From: SIG701 sp045577175
GTDB taxonomy: Bacteria; Bacillota; Clostridia; Oscillospirales; CAG-272
NCBI GenBank assembly: GCA_045577175.1
Contig: JAZNHT010000030.1
Span: forward strand, 1 to 14,399
Reading direction: 5' to 3'
Length of the DNA: 14,399 nucleotides
Positions within the stretch are counted from its first letter, which is position 1; every line of letters begins with the position of its first letter. Made by a program: the position numbers and the translations under genes. This document shows positions 12,065-14,399 of the stretch, in pieces. The notes below the pieces were generated by a model, which saw only the letters and a list, made by a program, of their open reading frames with translations, was not told where the DNA came from and did no database searches.

Positions 12065-13716
12065 TATTTCAGGGTGATGATGGACGTGTCCCACATCTCC
12101 GGGGCTTCATAGCCGAGGAGATTTACCGCCGTTGCGGCGACGTTGGAAAGACCGAACGTGCCTGCGTCCGCCTTGACGGTGTATGCATCGGTGTAGAAGT
12201 TATCGTACACGATGCACGGAACGGGGTTGAGCGTGTGGCTCGTCTTTGCTTTGAAGGAGCCGTCCTTGTTTTTCTTCGGCGCGCCCGTTTTTTTGTCCAT
12301 TTCCGCCATCTCGTCCGCGTTGCCGTGGTCGGCGGTGATGAGGGCAACGCCCTTCAGCTCATCGACAACGGCGAGGATTCTGCCAAGCTGGAGATCCATC
12401 GCCTCAAGCGAGCAGACCGTAGCGGCGAGGGAGCCGGTGTGACCGACCATGTCGCCGTTCGGGAAATTTACGCGGAGGCACGGATACTTGCCGCTTCTGA
12501 GCGCTTCGATGAGCGCATCGGTGATCTCGGCGCACTTCATCCACGGACGCTGCTCGAACGGAACGACGTCGGAGGGGATTTCCACGTACGTCTCAAGCTC
12601 GTCGGAGAATTTGCCGGAGCGGTTGCCGTTCCAGAAGTAGGTGACGTGACCGTATTTCTGCGTCTCGGAGATCGCATACTGCGCCACACCCGTGTCGGCG
12701 AGGTACTCGCCCATGGTGTTTGTGATTTCGGGCGGATTTACGAGGTAGTGAGACGGGATGTGCAAATCTCCGTCGTACTCCAGCATACCTGCGTAGAATA
12801 CGTCAGGCACGCGCACGCGATCAAATTTGTCAAAGTCCGCGCCCGCCTCAAACGTCTTGGAAATCTCAATCGCGCGGTCTCCGCGGAAGTTGTAGAATAC
12901 AAAGCTGTCGCCGTCCTCAACGGTGCCGACCGGCTTTCCGTCCTCGGCGATGACAAACGGAGGCAGATCCTGGTCGATGACCTTCGTCTCCGCACGGTAG
13001 GTTTCGATTGCCTCTTTTGCGGAGGCAAAGGTGCGCCCCTCGCCGAGCACGTGCGTTTTCCAGCCGCGCTCCACCATGCTCCAGTCCGCCTCGTAGCGGT
13101 CCATGGTGATCTGCATACGTCCGCCGCCGGATGCAATCTTGATGTCGAAGGAAGCATCGCGGAGATCGGCAAGGAAAGCCTCAAACGGCTCAACGTAATC
13201 CAGTGCGGAGGTTTCACCGACATCACGTCCGTCGAGCAGGATGTGCACGCGGACGCGCTCTACGCCGTCAGTCTTCGCACGGGCGAGCATGGCCTTCAGG
13301 TGATCGATGTGGGAGTGCACGTTTCCGTCGGAGAAAAGACCGAGGAAGTGGAGGGTGGAGCCGTTTGCCTTTGCGCGGGAGACGAGCGTCTGCCACGTGT
13401 CGGATGCGAACATTTTGCCGCTTTCGATCGACTGGGAGACGAGCTTTGCGCCCTGTGCGAACACCTGACCGGAGCCGAGGGCGTTGTGACCGACCTCGGA
13501 GTTGCCCATATCGTCATCGGACGGGAGACCGACGGCGGTGCCGTGCGCCTTGAGGCGGACGGTGGGGTAGGAAGCGAGGATGCGCTTCAGATTCGGCATA
13601 TTGGCGGCGTAAACGGCATTGGTCTCTCCGTCGGGAGCGAAGCCGACGCCGTCCATCACGATCGTCAGTACGGGACCGGCAACGCCGGCGAAGCTGGATT
13701 TTTTGAGAATGCTCAT
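12064..13716 (-). CDS. gpmI: 2,3-bisphosphoglycerate-independent phosphoglycerate mutase
   Basis: A 550-residue enzyme interconverting 3- and 2-phosphoglycerate in glycolysis; cytoplasmic and Mn-dependent. D22 (VMDGVG) and S73 in DDDMGNSEVGHNALGSG are the phosphatase-domain metal and catalytic residues. H134 and DGRD at 162-165 belong to the transferase domain, NFRGDR at 276-281 is conserved, and NGDMVGHTG (D422, H426), TADHGNADEM (D463, H464) and H494 supply the remaining metal ligands. It is about 40 residues longer than the common ~510-residue bacterial form, partly from an insert after the TADHGN motif (KKTGAPKKNKDGSFKA) that resembles the longer plant and trypanosome type. The start follows AAGGAG by 7 bases. 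It is the first gene of the operon and shares its stop with the pgeF start. Confidence 0.97.
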   Translation of the reverse strand: MSILKKSSFAGVAGPVLTIVMDGVGFAPDGETNAVYAANMPNLKRILASYPTVRLKAHGTAVGLPSDDDMGNSEVGHNALGSGQVFAQGAKLVSQSIESGKMFASDTWQTLVSRAKANGSTLHFLGLFSDGNVHSHIDHLKAMLARAKTDGVERVRVHILLDGRDVGETSALDYVEPFEAFLADLRDASFDIKIASGGGRMQITMDRYEADWSMVERGWKTHVLGEGRTFASAKEAIETYRAETKVIDQDLPPFVIAEDGKPVGTVEDGDSFVFYNFRGDRAIEISKTFEAGADFDKFDRVRVPDVFYAGMLEYDGDLHIPSHYLVNPPEITNTMGEYLADTGVAQYAISETQKYGHVTYFWNGNRSGKFSDELETYVEIPSDVVPFEQRPWMKCAEITDALIEALRSGKYPCLRVNFPNGDMVGHTGSLAATVCSLEAMDLQLGRILAVVDELKGVALITADHGNADEMAEMDKKTGAPKKNKDGSFKAKTSHTLNPVPCIVYDNFYTDAYTVKADAGTFGLSNVAATAVNLLGYEAPEMWDTSIITLK

Positions 13717-13766
13717 GGTGGTACTCCTTATTTATGGTTCGTTTTTTCATCTTTGGGAAGCTGTGG

Positions 13767-13778
13767 CTGTGCGCACAG
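13767..13778. promoter_or_regulatory. palindrome in the gpmI leader
   Basis: CTGTGCGCACAG is a perfect 12-base palindrome located about 8-20 bases downstream of the predicted gpmI transcription start, a place where a repressor could bind. No regulator can be named. Confidence 0.3.
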
Positions 13779-13792
13779 TTTCGCTACCTTAT

Positions 13793-13822
13793 ATTATAAC
13801 ACATATTTGGTGTTTTTGTCTA
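13793..13822 (-). promoter_or_regulatory. promoter of the gpmI-pgeF-tldD-tldE operon
   Basis: On the minus strand TAGACA (13822-13817) and TATAAT (13798-13793) are 18 bases apart. The predicted start near 13786 gives a leader of about 70 bases. No other convincing promoter is seen within the four-gene run. Confidence 0.7.
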
Positions 13823-13850
13823 TATTGTTTGAGAAAATTTTATGGGGAAT

Positions 13851-13882
13851 GCAGGAGGTGTTAAATGTGGAACACCTCCTGC
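13851..13882. repeat. perfect 12-bp hairpin
   Basis: GCAGGAGGTGTT (13851-13862) pairs with AACACCTCCTGC (13871-13882) around an 8-base loop. The arms contain GGAGGTG/CACCTCC, so on either strand the ribosome-site-like sequence would be sequestered. No T-run follows. Confidence 0.8.
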
Positions 13883-13897
13883 ACCACCGCCACACCA

Positions 13898-13928
13898 AAG
13901 AGGGGGATGGGAAAGACCTCCCCCTCTT
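13898..13928. repeat. perfect 10-bp hairpin
   Basis: AAGAGGGGGA (13898-13907) pairs with TCCCCCTCTT (13919-13928) around an 11-base loop. It lies 15 bases after the previous hairpin. It is not followed by a T-run of terminator length. Confidence 0.8.
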
Positions 13929-14106
13929 GGAACTCCCCCTCCGAGGTGCAGCGGTAACTGTCTCCTGCCCACCGTCCAAGCCAAAGCATCGCCGCTGCGT
14001 TTTAGAACCTTCCTGCACTGACAGTGGGGGAGGATGCAAGATCGCGCTAATGCTTATCTATAACCGACCTGCCGTCCACGCGTGTTGTTTGCGAACGAAA
14101 ACTGTA

Positions 14107-14122
14107 CGTACAAATTTGTACG
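14107..14122. repeat. 16-base perfect palindrome
   Basis: CGTACAAATTTGTACG is perfectly self-complementary, the size of a dimeric repressor operator. No promoter with good hexamers overlaps it within the window, and it does not match the Firmicute LexA box (CGAAC-N4-GTTCG). Confidence 0.6.
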
Positions 14123-14172
14123 AGATTCGCACCCATACATAAAGCATATCCGCTATGTTTGCACACACCCAT

Positions 14173-14200
14173 CGCGCCGCAGGCGCGTCTTTTGCAAAAG
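14173..14200. repeat. adjacent palindromes
   Basis: CGCGCC-GCA-GGCGCG (14173-14187) is followed directly by T and the 12-base palindrome CTTTTGCAAAAG (14189-14200). The first stem with the TCTTTT behind it could act as a weak plus-strand terminator. Confidence 0.5.
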
Positions 14201-14326
14201 CGTTTTTGCTGTGTTAGCACCGCACGTCGATCACAACTCTCCTCTAAGATGAAGATAAAGTGGTATGTTGGCGTGCAATTACAGATAAGAGAACGCTATG
14301 AGGTGGGGAGTGCGGGAGATTTCCGT

Positions 14327-14399
14327 TTTCCGCGAAGCGGAAATTGCGCCTGCCTTATGGCGCAAAGGAAAGCTCAACCGAGGTGGACTTGTCCACCTC
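14327..14399. repeat. three tandem hairpins at the window edge
   Basis: TTTCCGC-GAA-GCGGAAA (14327-14343), TTGCGCC/GGCGCAA (14344-14365, 8-base loop) and GAGGTGGAC-TT-GTCCACCTC (14380-14399) follow one another almost without gaps. The array probably continues past the window edge. It looks like the start of a dispersed intergenic repeat of gut Clostridia (recalled, unverified). Confidence 0.65.

Larger units (their letters stand above)
13823..14399. other. gene-free, hairpin-rich region
   Basis: No open frame here has both a ribosome site and family-like sequence. The stretch is instead rich in inverted repeats listed separately, plus GCAGCGG (13948-13954) with CCGCTGC (13992-13998) followed by GTTTT, and CACTG-A-CAGTG at 14016-14026. 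There is no tRNA cloverleaf and no recognisable conserved RNA core. It may be decayed repeat elements or a structured transcript. Confidence 0.6.

Noticed and set aside
12235..14142. A 635-codon plus-strand open frame across gpmI and beyond
   Set aside because: Most of it is antisense to gpmI, with shadow-like composition. Its last part crosses the hairpin region with no ribosome site or family signal.
13823..14399. A tRNA, SRP RNA or RNase P RNA gene
   Set aside because: No cloverleaf and none of the conserved cores of these RNAs could be found on either strand.

Overview
The window looks like chromosomal DNA of an anaerobic Firmicute, most likely a gut Clostridia member near Oscillospirales (inferred from gene content, strong AGGAGG-type ribosome sites, and GGGAGGGAC-type intergenic hairpin repeats that I associate with this group). 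Most genes are moderately GC-rich. The first gene (XRE regulator) is visibly more AT-rich. I see no tRNA, rRNA, CRISPR array, phage gene or transposase.

Left part (1-2860), plus strand: a helix-turn-helix regulator with a long, possibly helical-repeat C-terminal domain (66-1064); a 141-residue protein I do not recognise, behind a near-consensus promoter (1265-1690); and an HtpX-like M48 membrane metalloprotease with its own promoter (1859-2821). A perfect bidirectional terminator separates the protease from the convergent Crp/Fnr gene.

Centre (2861-8343): a redox and iron block. A Crp/Fnr-family regulator (minus) is divergent from a two-motif ferredoxin-like protein (plus). Between them lies an 18-bp Crp/Fnr-type dyad placed exactly at -41.5 of the ferredoxin -10 element and just downstream of the regulator's own start site. 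Next comes a plus-strand run: a multidomain flavodiiron protein (lactamase-fold diiron, flavodoxin, flavin-reductase-like and short rubredoxin domains), desulfoferrodoxin/superoxide reductase, non-heme ferritin, rubredoxin, a Bfd-like [2Fe-2S] protein, and, past an intrinsic terminator, a ZIP metal transporter. Together these could reduce O2 or NO to harmless products, reduce superoxide without making O2, carry electrons by rubredoxin, store iron liberated under stress, release it via the Bfd-like protein, and move divalent metal.

Right part (8344-13822): after a repeat element and a bidirectional terminator, a minus-strand operon reads gpmI (phosphoglycerate mutase), pgeF (YfiH-type), tldD, tldE/pmbA from one promoter near 13793-13822. 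gpmI and pgeF overlap by one base (TAATG), and the TldD/TldE pair is the two-subunit metalloprotease.

The last ~580 bases hold no convincing gene, only a dense set of perfect hairpins and palindromes.

Most of the content falls in known families. The points most worth a second look are the Crp/Fnr operator geometry, the flavodiiron fusion with its surrounding cassette (notably a Bfd-like protein beside a non-heme ferritin), the terminator set directly before the ZIP gene, and the structured gene-free right end.
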